Positions 28,788 through 39,748 of a DNA stretch of 64,000 nucleotides are shown here, in pieces (position 1 is the stretch's first letter; each line of letters opens with the position of its first letter). Made by a program: the position numbers and the translations under genes. Source of the stretch: Lachnospiraceae bacterium. GTDB taxonomy: Bacteria; Bacillota; Clostridia; Lachnospirales; Lachnospiraceae. Location of the stretch: NCBI GenBank assembly GCA_029071325.1, contig JAIEAP010000042.1, positions 62,001 to 126,000 of the forward strand. Reading direction: 5' to 3'. The notes beneath the pieces were generated by a model. It saw only the letters and a list, made by a program, of their open reading frames with translations. It searched no databases and was not told where the DNA came from.

Positions 28788-29447
28788 ATGGAGAATAACA
28801 GATACCTGACTTTTGCATTGGGCAAGGGAAGGCTGGCAGATCAGACGTTAAAAACCTTTGAACAGATTGGTATTACCTGTGAAGAGATGAAGGATAAGAA
28901 AACCCGCCGACTGATTTTTGTGAATGAGGAATTGAAGCTGCGTTTCTTTCTGGCAAAGGGGCCGGACGTGCCGACCTACGTAGAGTACGGTGCGGCTGAT
29001 ATAGGGATCGTAGGCAAAGATACGATACTGGAAGAGGCGCGGAATATTTACGAGGTGCTGGACTTAGGATTCGGCAAATGCCGTATGTGCATCTGCGGAC
29101 CGAAGGAGGCAAAAGAACTTCTGCAGCACCATGAGCTGATCCGTGTTGCAACCAAATATCCCAGAATCGCAAAGGACTATTTCTATAATAAAAAACATCA
29201 GACAGTGGAGATCATCAAGCTGAACGGTTCCATAGAGCTTGCACCTATCGTAGGGTTATCTGAGGTGATCTGCGATATTGTGGAGACAGGCTCTACGCTT
29301 CGGGAAAATGGACTGGATGTGCTGGAGGAGGTATGTCCGCTGTCGGCACGGATGGTGGTCAATCAGGTGAGCATGAAGATGGAGCATGAACGCATTAACC
29401 GGCTGATTACAGATTTGAAGCATGTGCTGCAGGAGGGAAATGTATGA
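28788..29447 (+). CDS. hisG: ATP phosphoribosyltransferase, short form
   Basis: LTFALGKGRLADQTLKTFEQIGITC; EYGAADIGIVGKDTILE; DIVETGSTLRENGL. Confidence 0.96.
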   Translation: MENNRYLTFALGKGRLADQTLKTFEQIGITCEEMKDKKTRRLIFVNEELKLRFFLAKGPDVPTYVEYGAADIGIVGKDTILEEARNIYEVLDLGFGKCRMCICGPKEAKELLQHHELIRVATKYPRIAKDYFYNKKHQTVEIIKLNGSIELAPIVGLSEVICDIVETGSTLRENGLDVLEEVCPLSARMVVNQVSMKMEHERINRLITDLKHVLQEGNV

Positions 29448-30751
29448 GAATCTTACAATTGACAAAAGAAACGCAGAATAATATCCTGGAAGATCTTCTG
29501 AAACGAAGCCCGAATAGTTACGGTGAATTCGAGGCAAGGGTGCAGGAGATTATTGAAAATGTGCGTGACCGCCGGGATGAGGCTCTGTTTGATTATACCA
29601 GGCGCTTTGACGGGGCGGATATCGACAGCTGCAGCATTATGGTGATGGAGGAGGAAATTGCCCGGGCATACGAACAGGTCGACCCGAAACTGCTTGCGGT
29701 AATCCGCAAGGCGTTAGTAAATATCCGTACTTATCATGAGAAGCAGCGTCAGAACAGTTGGTTTGAGAGTTCTGATAAGGGAATCATCTTGGGTCAGAAA
29801 GTAACTGCACTGCAGCGCGTGGGCGTGTATGTTCCAGGCGGCAAGGCTGTATATCCCTCCTCGGTACTGATGAATATCGTACCGGCGAAGGTTGCCGGGG
29901 TAGATGAGATCATCATGACTACGCCGCCGGGAAAGGACGGAGCGGTGAACCCTTCTACACTGGTGGCTGCCAAGGAAGCCGGTGCGGATCATATCTATAA
30001 GGTGGGCGGAGCCCAGGCAGTGGCCGCCCTTGCCTTTGGTACTCAGAGTATTCCCAAGGTGGATAAGATTGTGGGCCCCGGAAATATTTATGTGGCGCTT
30101 GCGAAAAAAGCAGTGTTCGGTCATGTGAGCATCGATTCCATTGCAGGTCCCAGCGAGATTCTGGTACTGGCGGACGAGACGGCAAATCCCAGATATGTGG
30201 CTGCGGATTTATTGTCTCAGGCAGAGCATGACGAGATGGCGTCTGCGATTCTGATCACCACAAGCAGAGAGCTTGCTGAAAAGGTATCGGATGAGGTGGA
30301 CCGTTTTGTGGCACGGTTATCACGGCGGGAGATCATTGAGAAGTCTCTCGATAATTATGGATATATCCTGGTGGCAGACACCATGGAGGAGGCGGTTGCC
30401 GCTGTCAATGAGATTGCATCGGAGCATCTTGAGATCGTGACAGCGAATCCCTTTGATGTGATGACACGGGTTCGCAATGCCGGGGCAATTTTCCTCGGTA
30501 CATACAGCAGCGAGCCGCTGGGCGATTATTTTGCGGGGCCCAACCATGTGCTTCCCACCAACGGAACGGCGAAATTCTTTTCCGCATTGTCCGTGGATGA
30601 CTTCATCAAGAAGTCCAGTATCATTTCTTATTCCAGGGAAGCGCTGCAGGAGATTTATCAGGACGTGGCACAGTTTGCAGAATGTGAGCAGTTGACGGCA
30701 CATGCAAACTCCATAAAAGTAAGATTTGAGGATGAAGCGCAGGGGGATTAA
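29444..30751 (+). CDS. hisD: Histidinol dehydrogenase
   Basis: VGVYVPGGKAVYPSSVLMN; IAGPSEILVLADETANPRYVAADLLSQAEHD; NHVLPTNGTAKF. Confidence 0.97.
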   Translation: MRILQLTKETQNNILEDLLKRSPNSYGEFEARVQEIIENVRDRRDEALFDYTRRFDGADIDSCSIMVMEEEIARAYEQVDPKLLAVIRKALVNIRTYHEKQRQNSWFESSDKGIILGQKVTALQRVGVYVPGGKAVYPSSVLMNIVPAKVAGVDEIIMTTPPGKDGAVNPSTLVAAKEAGADHIYKVGGAQAVAALAFGTQSIPKVDKIVGPGNIYVALAKKAVFGHVSIDSIAGPSEILVLADETANPRYVAADLLSQAEHDEMASAILITTSRELAEKVSDEVDRFVARLSRREIIEKSLDNYGYILVADTMEEAVAAVNEIASEHLEIVTANPFDVMTRVRNAGAIFLGTYSSEPLGDYFAGPNHVLPTNGTAKFFSALSVDDFIKKSSIISYSREALQEIYQDVAQFAECEQLTAHANSIKVRFEDEAQGD

Positions 30752-30752
30752 T

Positions 30753-31346
30753 ATGGAAAAAAGACGAGAAGCAGACTATACCAGAAAGACGAAGGAAACG
30801 GATATACGCCTGTCCTTTCATGTGGACGGAAGCGGAAAGGCAGAGATCAATACCGGCATCGGTTTTTTTGACCATATGCTGGAAGGGTTTGCAAGACACG
30901 GGCTGTTTGACCTTAACGTTAAGGTAACGGGAGACTTGAAGGTAGATTGTCATCATACCATAGAGGATACAGGGATCGTTCTGGGAAATGCGATCCGTAA
31001 GGCCGTGGGAGATAAGAAGAGTATCCGGCGTTATGGCAGCATTATGCTTCCCATGGACGAGACACTGGTGTTGTGCGCCATTGATCTATCCGGCAGACCA
31101 TATCTGGTCTTTGACGCAGATTTTACCACAGACCGGGTTGGATATATGGACACGGAGATGGTGAAGGAATTCTTCTATGCGGTATCTTATACGGCGGGCA
31201 TGAACCTTCACCTTAAGGTAATGTCAGGCGGAAATAACCATCACATGATAGAGGCGATGTTCAAAGCATTTGCCAAGGCGCTGGATGAAGCTACACAGGT
31301 GGACGAACGCATCACCGATATATTATCGACGAAAGGCAGTTTGTAG
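30753..31346 (+). CDS. hisB: Imidazoleglycerol-phosphate dehydratase
   Basis: INTGIGFFDHMLEGFARHGLFDL; CHHTIEDTGIVLGNAI; GGNNHHMIEAMFKAFAKAL. Confidence 0.97.
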   Translation: MEKRREADYTRKTKETDIRLSFHVDGSGKAEINTGIGFFDHMLEGFARHGLFDLNVKVTGDLKVDCHHTIEDTGIVLGNAIRKAVGDKKSIRRYGSIMLPMDETLVLCAIDLSGRPYLVFDADFTTDRVGYMDTEMVKEFFYAVSYTAGMNLHLKVMSGGNNHHMIEAMFKAFAKALDEATQVDERITDILSTKGSL

Positions 31347-31355
31347 GTGAAAGTT

Positions 31356-32636
31356 ATGGATCATAAAAATATTGTTGCAACCATTTATCTCAAAGACGGG
31401 CAGGCGGTAAAGGATTTTGCAGATATGCAGCCGGTGGGAGATTTCCGGCAGATTGCCAAGCTGTATAACGACAGTGGGATCGATAAGATTCTGATCTATG
31501 ATCTGAGTACGGAGGATGAGGAGCATGAGCGCAATATCCATGCCATCAAAGAGATTTTTCGTATCGTGGAGATACCCATCTATGCAGGCGGTAACATTAA
31601 CCGTCTGGAAGACATTAAGAAGTATATCTATGCAGGCTGTAAGCAGGTGGTCTTAAACGGTGCAAAGCCGGTGACGGTATCTCTTGCGGCGGAGGCTGCG
31701 GCACGATTTGGTAAGGAACGGCTGATCGTATCGGTGGAGAATGTGGATTTCCTCTTTAAACACAGTGACATCATGGAAGAGTATTTCCATGAGATGATCG
31801 TGATGAATCAGCGTATTATGGACAGCGTGGAAAATCTTACGAATATACCGTATGTGGTGCAGTTTGATGTCTTTGATGAGACAGAGGTCATGCGGGCGCT
31901 AAAGAGGGAGAATGTCCGGGGTATCTGCGGTGCTTTCTTCAATCAGCCGGAGACGGATATCATGTCCTTAAAAACTGCCTTTACCTATGCAGGTATCCGT
32001 ATGGATAATTTTGCTCCGGTCCTGCGGTGGAGCGATCTGAAACTGAATTCTGACGGCATGGTTCCGGTCATCGTGCAGGATTACCGTACAGCGGAAGTGC
32101 TGATGCTGGCTTATATGAACGAAGAGGCATTTCAGGCTACCATTATCACCGGGCGCATGACCTATTACAGCAGAAGCCGTGAGGCGTTATGGATCAAGGG
32201 GGAGACCAGCGGGCACTTCCAGTATGTGAAATCTCTGACGGCAGACTGTGATAAGGATACGATCCTGGCAAAGGTGTCACAGGTTGGGGCAGCATGCCAT
32301 ACCGGCGCTTACAGCTGCTTCTTCAATGAGATTGTGAAGAAGGAATATTCGGATAAGAATCCCCATAAGGTTCTGGAGGACGTCTATAAGGTTATCGTAG
32401 ACCGCAAGGCAAATCCAAGAAATGGGTCTTATACCAATTACCTTTTTGACAAAGGCCTGGATAAGATACTGAAGAAGGTAGGGGAGGAGGCAACGGAGAT
32501 CGTAATTGCCGCCAAGAATCCTGAGCCTGAGGAGATTATTTATGAGATTTCCGATTTCCTGTACCATACCATGGTGCTGATGGTGGAAAAGGGAGTTACA
32601 TGGGAAGATGTGACTCAGGAACTGGCACAGAGATAA
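31356..32636 (+). CDS. hisIE: Fusion: degenerate HisA/HisF-like barrel domain + HisI (phosphoribosyl-AMP cyclohydrolase) + HisE (phosphoribosyl-ATP pyrophosphatase)
   Basis: N-terminal [17 protein letters not shown]...[31 protein letters not shown]; His[24 protein letters not shown]...[17 protein letters not shown]; His[23 protein letters not shown] 31347 is an alternative start. Confidence 0.9.
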   Translation: MDHKNIVATIYLKDGQAVKDFADMQPVGDFRQIAKLYNDSGIDKILIYDLSTEDEEHERNIHAIKEIFRIVEIPIYAGGNINRLEDIKKYIYAGCKQVVLNGAKPVTVSLAAEAAARFGKERLIVSVENVDFLFKHSDIMEEYFHEMIVMNQRIMDSVENLTNIPYVVQFDVFDETEVMRALKRENVRGICGAFFNQPETDIMSLKTAFTYAGIRMDNFAPVLRWSDLKLNSDGMVPVIVQDYRTAEVLMLAYMNEEAFQATIITGRMTYYSRSREALWIKGETSGHFQYVKSLTADCDKDTILAKVSQVGAACHTGAYSCFFNEIVKKEYSDKNPHKVLEDVYKVIVDRKANPRNGSYTNYLFDKGLDKILKKVGEEATEIVIAAKNPEPEEIIYEISDFLYHTMVLMVEKGVTWEDVTQELAQR

Positions 32637-32662
32637 AGGACGCATGCAGGAATAAATATAAG

Positions 32663-32707
32663 AACCTCACATACATTGTAGGGACAGTGTATGTGAGGTT
32701 TTATTTT
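32663..32707 (+). terminator. Intrinsic terminator after the his operon, abutting the next start codon
   Basis: aacctcacatac-attgtagggacagt-gtatgtgaggttttatttt then ATG at 32708. Confidence 0.8.
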
Positions 32708-33061
32708 ATGACAGAGGACAGCGTAGAGGCACGCCGGGCCTATATTCAAAGCGTTAAGGATTCCTTCCATCAGGAAAGCCAGCGGGGCGGCAGGAATACA
32801 GCCGGGTCTATCGGTGAGGAGGAGGATGCTCTTGTTGGAAGCGGCACTATGTTTAAAGTAAGGCTTTTGATTTCCGCATTTTTGCTGGCGGCATTCATAT
32901 TCTGTGACCGGACCGGCGAGAAGATCGCAAGCTATACGACGGAAGAGGTTTACGCCAGGCTCGAAGAAAATTATGATTATACAAAATTTAATAAATATGT
33001 TATGATGTCATCGGACGCTTTCCACAAGGAGGTAGAAGATGAACCGTCTGGCATTAAGTGA
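32708..33061 (+). CDS. Uncharacterised 117-aa single-TM protein
   Basis: MTEDSVEARRAYIQSVKDSFHQ...MFKVRLLISAFLLAAFIFCDRTG; the ORF-track start at 32600 runs through the terminator. Confidence 0.55.
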   Translation: MTEDSVEARRAYIQSVKDSFHQESQRGGRNTAGSIGEEEDALVGSGTMFKVRLLISAFLLAAFIFCDRTGEKIASYTTEEVYARLEENYDYTKFNKYVMMSSDAFHKEVEDEPSGIK

Positions 33062-34904
33062 TGATATTCTGATGTCGGTGGATAAACCGGCACGTTATAT
33101 CGGAAATGAATGGAATATGGTGAAGAAGGATCCCGCGGCGGCTGACATCCGGTTTGCAATGTGCTTTCCCGATGTGTATGAGATCGGTATGTCGCATCTG
33201 GGGATTCAGATTTTATATGATATGTTCAATAAACGGGAGGATGTATACTGTGAGCGCGTGTATTCTCCCTGGCCGGATCTGCACGCCATCATGAAGGAAA
33301 GACAGATCCCTCTGTTTGCCCTGGAGAGTCAGGACCCTGTGAAGGACTTTGATTTTCTGGGTATCACACTGCAGTATGAGATGTGTTATACAAATGTCCT
33401 GCAGATACTGGATCTGGCACAGATTCCGCTGATGGCGCAGGAACGGGGGGAGGAAGACCCTATCGTCATAGGAGGAGGTCCCTGTGTATATAATCCCGAG
33501 CCAGTGGCGGATTTTTTTGATCTGTTTTATATCGGTGAGGGGGAGACATCCTATGATGCTTTGTTTGAATTGTACAAGCAGTGCAGGCGGGAGGGATGTT
33601 CCAGAGCCCAGTTCCTGCGCCGCAGCGCATCCGTACCGGGTATCTACGTTCCCTCGCTTTATGATGTGAGCTATCAGGCAGACGGAACCATTGCGGCCAT
33701 GACCCCGAAGTATGAGGATGTGCCTGCAACCGTGACAAAGCAGGTGCAGATGGATATGTCCGCTGCGGTTTATCCCGAGAAACCGCTGGTTCCTTTTATC
33801 AAGGCGACTCAAGATCGTGTCGTTCTGGAGATCCAGCGGGGCTGCATACGGGGATGCCGTTTCTGTCAGGCAGGTATGATCTACCGACCCACCCGGGAGA
33901 AGGATGTGGAGGTATTAAAGCATTATGCCTGTGAGATGTTAAAGAATACGGGGCATGAAGAGATATCTTTAAGCTCTTTAAGTTCCAGTGACTACTCGAA
34001 GTTAGAGGAGCTGGTGACATATCTGATTGACAATTTTCGGGACAAGGGTGTCAATATATCATTGCCTTCCCTGCGTATCGATGCGTTTTCTCTGGATGTT
34101 ATGAGCAAGGTGCAGGATATACGCAAGAGCAGCCTGACGTTTGCCCCTGAGGCAGGTTCCCAGAGGCTGCGGGATGTGATCAATAAGGGGCTGACGGAGG
34201 AAGTGATCTTAAACGGTGCAGGCATGGCCTTTGAGGGCGGCTGGAATAAAGTAAAGCTCTATTTTATGCTGGGACTGCCCACTGAGACGGAAGAAGATAT
34301 GCGCGCCATTGCAGAGCTTGCCAATGAAATTGCGGTGCGCTATTATGAGATTCCGAAGGAAGCGCGGAACGGCAAGTGCCAGATTACCATCAGTACATCC
34401 TTTTTTGTCCCCAAGCCTTTTACGCCGTTCCAGTGGGCGCGTATGTACGATAAGGACAGTTATCTGGGACGTGCTAAGGTAGTCAATGATGCGGTAAAGG
34501 AACAGTTGAACCGCAAGAGCATCAAGTATAACTGGCATGAAGCGGATGTCACGGTTCTGGAGGGGATTTTGGCCAGGGGAGACAGAAGATTATCCAAGGC
34601 TCTTTTGAAGGTGTATGAAAAGGGTGGGATTTTTGATGCCTGGACAGAATTTTTTGATAATAGCCGCTGGGAGGAAGCATTTCAAGAGTGCGGGATTGAT
34701 ACGGATTTTTATACCATGCGGGAGCGTTCACTGGATGAAGTATTTCCCTGGGATTTTATTGACGCAGGCGTTTCACGGAAATTCCTGGAGCGTGAATGGC
34801 AGAGGGCCAGAGAGGAACAGGTGACGCCTAACTGCCGGACTATGTGCCAGGGCTGCGGGGCGGCAGTCTTCCAAGGAGGTGTGTGCTTTGAAGATAAGAA
34901 TTAG
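33039..34904 (+). CDS. TIGR03960-type B12-binding/radical SAM protein
   Basis: RFAMCFPDVYEIGMSHLGIQILYDMFN; IQRGCIRGCRFCQAGMIYRPTREKD; gene order with the DUF2344 protein, rng and rplU. Confidence 0.92.
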   Translation: MNRLALSDDILMSVDKPARYIGNEWNMVKKDPAAADIRFAMCFPDVYEIGMSHLGIQILYDMFNKREDVYCERVYSPWPDLHAIMKERQIPLFALESQDPVKDFDFLGITLQYEMCYTNVLQILDLAQIPLMAQERGEEDPIVIGGGPCVYNPEPVADFFDLFYIGEGETSYDALFELYKQCRREGCSRAQFLRRSASVPGIYVPSLYDVSYQADGTIAAMTPKYEDVPATVTKQVQMDMSAAVYPEKPLVPFIKATQDRVVLEIQRGCIRGCRFCQAGMIYRPTREKDVEVLKHYACEMLKNTGHEEISLSSLSSSDYSKLEELVTYLIDNFRDKGVNISLPSLRIDAFSLDVMSKVQDIRKSSLTFAPEAGSQRLRDVINKGLTEEVILNGAGMAFEGGWNKVKLYFMLGLPTETEEDMRAIAELANEIAVRYYEIPKEARNGKCQITISTSFFVPKPFTPFQWARMYDKDSYLGRAKVVNDAVKEQLNRKSIKYNWHEADVTVLEGILARGDRRLSKALLKVYEKGGIFDAWTEFFDNSRWEEAFQECGIDTDFYTMRERSLDEVFPWDFIDAGVSRKFLEREWQRAREEQVTPNCRTMCQGCGAAVFQGGVCFEDKN

Positions 34905-35607
34905 ATTCCGTAAATTTGGTGTTATGAAGTTCGTGGGACATCTGGATATGATGCGCTATTTCCAGAAGGTTATGCGGCGTGCCGAAATTGATATCGCCTA
35001 TTCAGAAGGATTTTCCCCGCATCAGATCATGTCCTTTGCGGCTCCTTTAGGTGTAGGTCTTACCAGTGACGGCGAGTATCTGGATATTGAGGTACACTCC
35101 ACGCCTTCTTCCAGACAGGCATTACAGCAGATGAATGATGCCATGGTGGAGGGAGTCGAGGTTATGTCTTACCGGAGGCTGCCGGACAATGCCAAAACCG
35201 CCATGTCTATCGTGGCTGCTGCTGATTACCGTGTATCGTATCAGGAGGCGTGTGATTGCCCATTTTCATTTTCTGAGCTTAAGGAAAAACTTCATGTATT
35301 TTATGATGAGGCGGAGCAGATTCCCGTAACCAAGAAGACGAAAAAGGGAGAGAAGACCATGGACTTAAAGCAGTTAATTTATGACCTTAAGGCTGTGGAG
35401 GATGAAGGACGGATCTCGTATAAGATGAAGGTATCCACAGGCAGTGTGGATAACGTGAAGCCGGAACTTGTGCTGGAAGCATTTTATGCTTTCCTGGGAC
35501 TAGACCTCCCTGATCAGCGTTTGCAGATTCACCGGATGGATGTGTATGGAACTGCCCTGGACGGATCTGTCATATCTTTAGAGGAGATGGGGGAGGACAT
35601 TGCGTAA
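34879..35607 (+). CDS. TIGR03936/DUF2344 radical-SAM-linked protein
   Basis: KIRIRFRKFGVMKFVGHLDMMRYFQKVMRRAEIDIAYSEGFSPHQIMSFAAPLGVGLTSDGEYLDIEV. Confidence 0.92.
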   Translation: MCALKIRIRFRKFGVMKFVGHLDMMRYFQKVMRRAEIDIAYSEGFSPHQIMSFAAPLGVGLTSDGEYLDIEVHSTPSSRQALQQMNDAMVEGVEVMSYRRLPDNAKTAMSIVAAADYRVSYQEACDCPFSFSELKEKLHVFYDEAEQIPVTKKTKKGEKTMDLKQLIYDLKAVEDEGRISYKMKVSTGSVDNVKPELVLEAFYAFLGLDLPDQRLQIHRMDVYGTALDGSVISLEEMGEDIA

Positions 35608-36871
35608 ACGTTATGTGATCACGCGCATGGAGATCAGGGGACGGGAGTATCTCATCTATACGGAATTTGATGACAGGGGGAAGCTGCAGGAGATTTCTGC
35701 TTCCCCCGCAGATCAGGATGAACTTCTTGGAAATATCTATATCGGAAAGGTTAAGGACATTGCAGCATCCATAGACGCTGCCTTTGTGGAAATTGCGCCA
35801 GGCAGGCGCTGCTTCTTGAGTTGCAGCGGTCTAAGACAGCCGTTGTTTACCAAGAAGATTGGCAAGAAGCTCATCTGTCAGGATGAGGAGCTGGTGGTTC
35901 AGGTCGTCCGCGATGCGGTAAAGACGAAAATCCCGGAGGTGTCCGGGGACCTGCAATTGGAAGGGCAGTATCTGGTGCTGACTGCGGGAAATCACAAGCT
36001 GGGTGTGTCGAATAAACTTCCGTCAGATGTATCAATGCGTTTAAGGGAAGCATTTCTGAATGGAATCAAAGCCATTCCGGGGGCTGCAGAAGAACTGGGG
36101 CGGGATTACGGCTGTATTCTGCGCACCAATGCCGAACGTGTGCCGATAGATCAGGTGATTTTGGAATACGAGAAGCTGCGGGAGCAGTATCTGGAAATTG
36201 TGCATACAGCGCCGCACCGGACGGCATATTCTCTGATCCGAAAGGCGAAGCCCTTCTACTTAAAGGAACTGGAAGGGATTCCTTATGAGGAGGAGGCGCA
36301 GATTGTCACCGACTGTCCGGATATCTATGAGACCATATTACAGCAGCAGAGGTTTTTGCCAGATATGGACAGGGCGGCGTCCGGGTCAGATGACCACAGC
36401 GCTGCAGAGAGGCCATGCTGCAGGGTAAGCTTGTATCAGGATGATTACCCATTAAGTAAGCTGTATTCCCTGGAGAAGCAGATAGAAGATGCGTGCAGGG
36501 AGCGTGTGTGGCTGAAGTCTGGAGCATATCTTGTCATTACGCCTACAGAGGCGCTGACGGTCATTGATGTCAACAGCGGAAAGCAGAACAAGGGAAAAGA
36601 TTCGAAAGAGAACTACCGGAAGATTAATCTGGAAGCGGCAGATGAGATTGCGCGTCAGCTGCGTATCCGCAATATTTCAGGTATCTGTGTTGTGGACTTT
36701 ATCAATCTTGATACGAAGGAGGCGCAGGCGGAGCTGATGCAGCATTTCCGGCGTGCGCTGTCAGCGGACCGTGTGCCGGTGCATCTGGTAGATATCACAA
36801 AACTGGGGCTGGTGGAACTGACCCGTAAGAAGGTGAAGCGATCTCTTATAGAACAACTGAAAAACAGTTGA
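35600..36871 (+). CDS. rng: Ribonuclease E/G family protein
   Basis: [59 protein letters not shown] start likely. Confidence 0.92.
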   Translation: MRKRYVITRMEIRGREYLIYTEFDDRGKLQEISASPADQDELLGNIYIGKVKDIAASIDAAFVEIAPGRRCFLSCSGLRQPLFTKKIGKKLICQDEELVVQVVRDAVKTKIPEVSGDLQLEGQYLVLTAGNHKLGVSNKLPSDVSMRLREAFLNGIKAIPGAAEELGRDYGCILRTNAERVPIDQVILEYEKLREQYLEIVHTAPHRTAYSLIRKAKPFYLKELEGIPYEEEAQIVTDCPDIYETILQQQRFLPDMDRAASGSDDHSAAERPCCRVSLYQDDYPLSKLYSLEKQIEDACRERVWLKSGAYLVITPTEALTVIDVNSGKQNKGKDSKENYRKINLEAADEIARQLRIRNISGICVVDFINLDTKEAQAELMQHFRRALSADRVPVHLVDITKLGLVELTRKKVKRSLIEQLKNS

Positions 36872-36896
36872 CGGCACAGGAAAATTGTGCTATGAT
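36868..36896 (+). promoter_or_regulatory. Sigma-A promoter of rplU-prp-rpmA; -35 overlaps the rng stop codon
   Basis: TTGACG-17 bp-TATGAT; TGA at 36869-36871 is the rng stop. Confidence 0.75.
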
Positions 36897-36902
36897 ACAA
36901 CA

Positions 36903-36978
36903 GTATGCCGCACAGTGAGGTACAAGTCTGCCTGTCGGGCAGCACCACAACTGGCGAGTAATGATAATAGGAGGTGCC
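36903..36978 (+). promoter_or_regulatory. Candidate L21 (rplU) leader RNA
   Basis: 5' UTR of rplU with ctgcc-tgtcg-ggcag hairpin; position matches known Firmicute L21 leaders, but the covariance model was not run. Confidence 0.5.
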
Positions 36979-36980
36979 AT

Positions 36981-37286
36981 ATGTACGCGATTATAGCAAC
37001 AGGTGGTAAACAGTACAAAGTATCCGAAGGCGATATCATTACCATTGAAAAGCTTGGTGTAGAAGCCGGAGAGAAAGTAACCTTTGATCAGGTAATTGCT
37101 GTATCTGACAATGAACTTAAGGTTGGCGCAGATGTAGCAAACGCATCCGTTGAGGCTTCTGTCGTAAAAGAGGGCAGAAGTAAGAAGGTTATTGTTTACA
37201 AGTACAAGAGAAAGACCGGCTATCACAAGAAGAACGGTCACAGACAGGCGTTCACCCAGGTTAAGATCGAGAAGATCAACGCTTAA
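36981..37286 (+). CDS. rplU: 50S ribosomal protein L21
   Basis: [47 protein letters not shown]. Confidence 0.98.
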   Translation: MYAIIATGGKQYKVSEGDIITIEKLGVEAGEKVTFDQVIAVSDNELKVGADVANASVEASVVKEGRSKKVIVYKYKRKTGYHKKNGHRQAFTQVKIEKINA

Positions 37287-37301
37287 TCCGAAGGATTTGC
37301 C

Positions 37302-37631
37302 ATGACCAGGATTACTGTTTTTCGCAATCACAAGCAGCAATATGTAGCTTTTTCCTGCCTGGGACATTCCGGGTATGCCGAAGCGGGAGAGGATATTGTG
37401 TGTGCCGGCATTTCAGCGCTGGTCATCAATACCATTAATGCGCTTGAGGCATTGACGTCGGAGGAATTTGAAACGGAGCAGGACGCAGGGACAGGACTTA
37501 TTACCGTGAGCTTTCTGTTGCCGGCGGAGCATGACGCGAAGCTTCTGATAGATGCCATGATTCTGGGCTTGCAGGGAATACGGAACAATTATGGAAATGA
37601 GTATATCACTTTAGACTTCAAGGAGGTGTAG
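37302..37631 (+). CDS. prp: Ribosomal-processing cysteine protease Prp
   Basis: FSCLGHSGYAEAGEDIVCAGISALVINTINAL (His/Cys positions conserved) between rplU and rpmA. Confidence 0.95.
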   Translation: MTRITVFRNHKQQYVAFSCLGHSGYAEAGEDIVCAGISALVINTINALEALTSEEFETEQDAGTGLITVSFLLPAEHDAKLLIDAMILGLQGIRNNYGNEYITLDFKEV

Positions 37632-37634
37632 GAC

Positions 37635-37925
37635 ATGTTGAATATGAACCTTCAGTTTTTCGCTCATAAGAAGGGAGTCGGCTCTACCAAGAACGGCAGA
37701 GATTCCGAGTCCAAGAGACTGGGCGCAAAACGTGCAGACGGACAGTTTGTTAAGGCTGGAAATATCTTATACAGACAGCGCGGGACCAGGATTCATCCGG
37801 GTACCAATGTAGGTATTGGCGGAGATGATACGTTGTTTGCTCTGACTGACGGAATCTTAAGATTCGAGAGAAAGGGCAGAGACAAGAAGCAGGCTTCTGT
37901 TTATCCGGTAGCGACAAACGAATAA
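37635..37925 (+). CDS. rpmA: 50S ribosomal protein L27 with Prp-cleavable N-terminal extension
   Basis: [39 protein letters not shown]. Confidence 0.98.
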   Translation: MLNMNLQFFAHKKGVGSTKNGRDSESKRLGAKRADGQFVKAGNILYRQRGTRIHPGTNVGIGGDDTLFALTDGILRFERKGRDKKQASVYPVATNE

Positions 37926-37937
37926 GAGACATGATGA

Positions 37938-37966
37938 GACCCGGCACATATGTGTCGGGTCTATTT
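37938..37966 (+). terminator. Terminator-like hairpin after rpmA (weak U-tract)
   Basis: gacccggcaca-ta-tgtgtcgggtc-tattt. Confidence 0.5.
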
Positions 37967-37971
37967 GGAGG

Positions 37972-39439
<1,468 letters not shown>

Positions 39440-39444
39440 AATAA

Positions 39445-39741
39445 ATGACACTAACCAGTAAACAACGTGCTTTCCTGCGGGGAAAGGCAAGCATGATGGA
39501 ACCGATATTCCAGATTGGAAAATCCAGCCTCACGCCGGAGATCATTACAGCAGTTGATGATGCCATTGAGAAGCGGGAGTTGATCAAGGTATCTGTGTTA
39601 AAAAACTGTATGGATGATCCCAGATCGATTGCAGAAATGCTGGGTGAGCGTACACATGCTCAGGTGATTGCCGTAACCGGACGAAAAATCGTATTGTACC
39701 GTCCGAAGAAGAAGGATTCCAAGATACAATTGCCACAATAG
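39445..39741 (+). CDS. yhbY: YhbY/CRM-domain RNA-binding protein
   Basis: LTSKQRAFLRGKASMMEPIFQIGKSSLTPEIITAVDDAIEKRELIKV; ITGRKIVLYRP-like. Confidence 0.95.
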   Translation: MTLTSKQRAFLRGKASMMEPIFQIGKSSLTPEIITAVDDAIEKRELIKVSVLKNCMDDPRSIAEMLGERTHAQVIAVTGRKIVLYRPKKKDSKIQLPQ

Positions 39742-39748
39742 GAGGTAT

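Noticed and set aside
32600-32707. N-terminal extension of the 117-aa ORF into hisIE and through the terminator
   Set aside because: The extension overlaps HisE coding sequence and the hairpin; the first plausible start is 32708.
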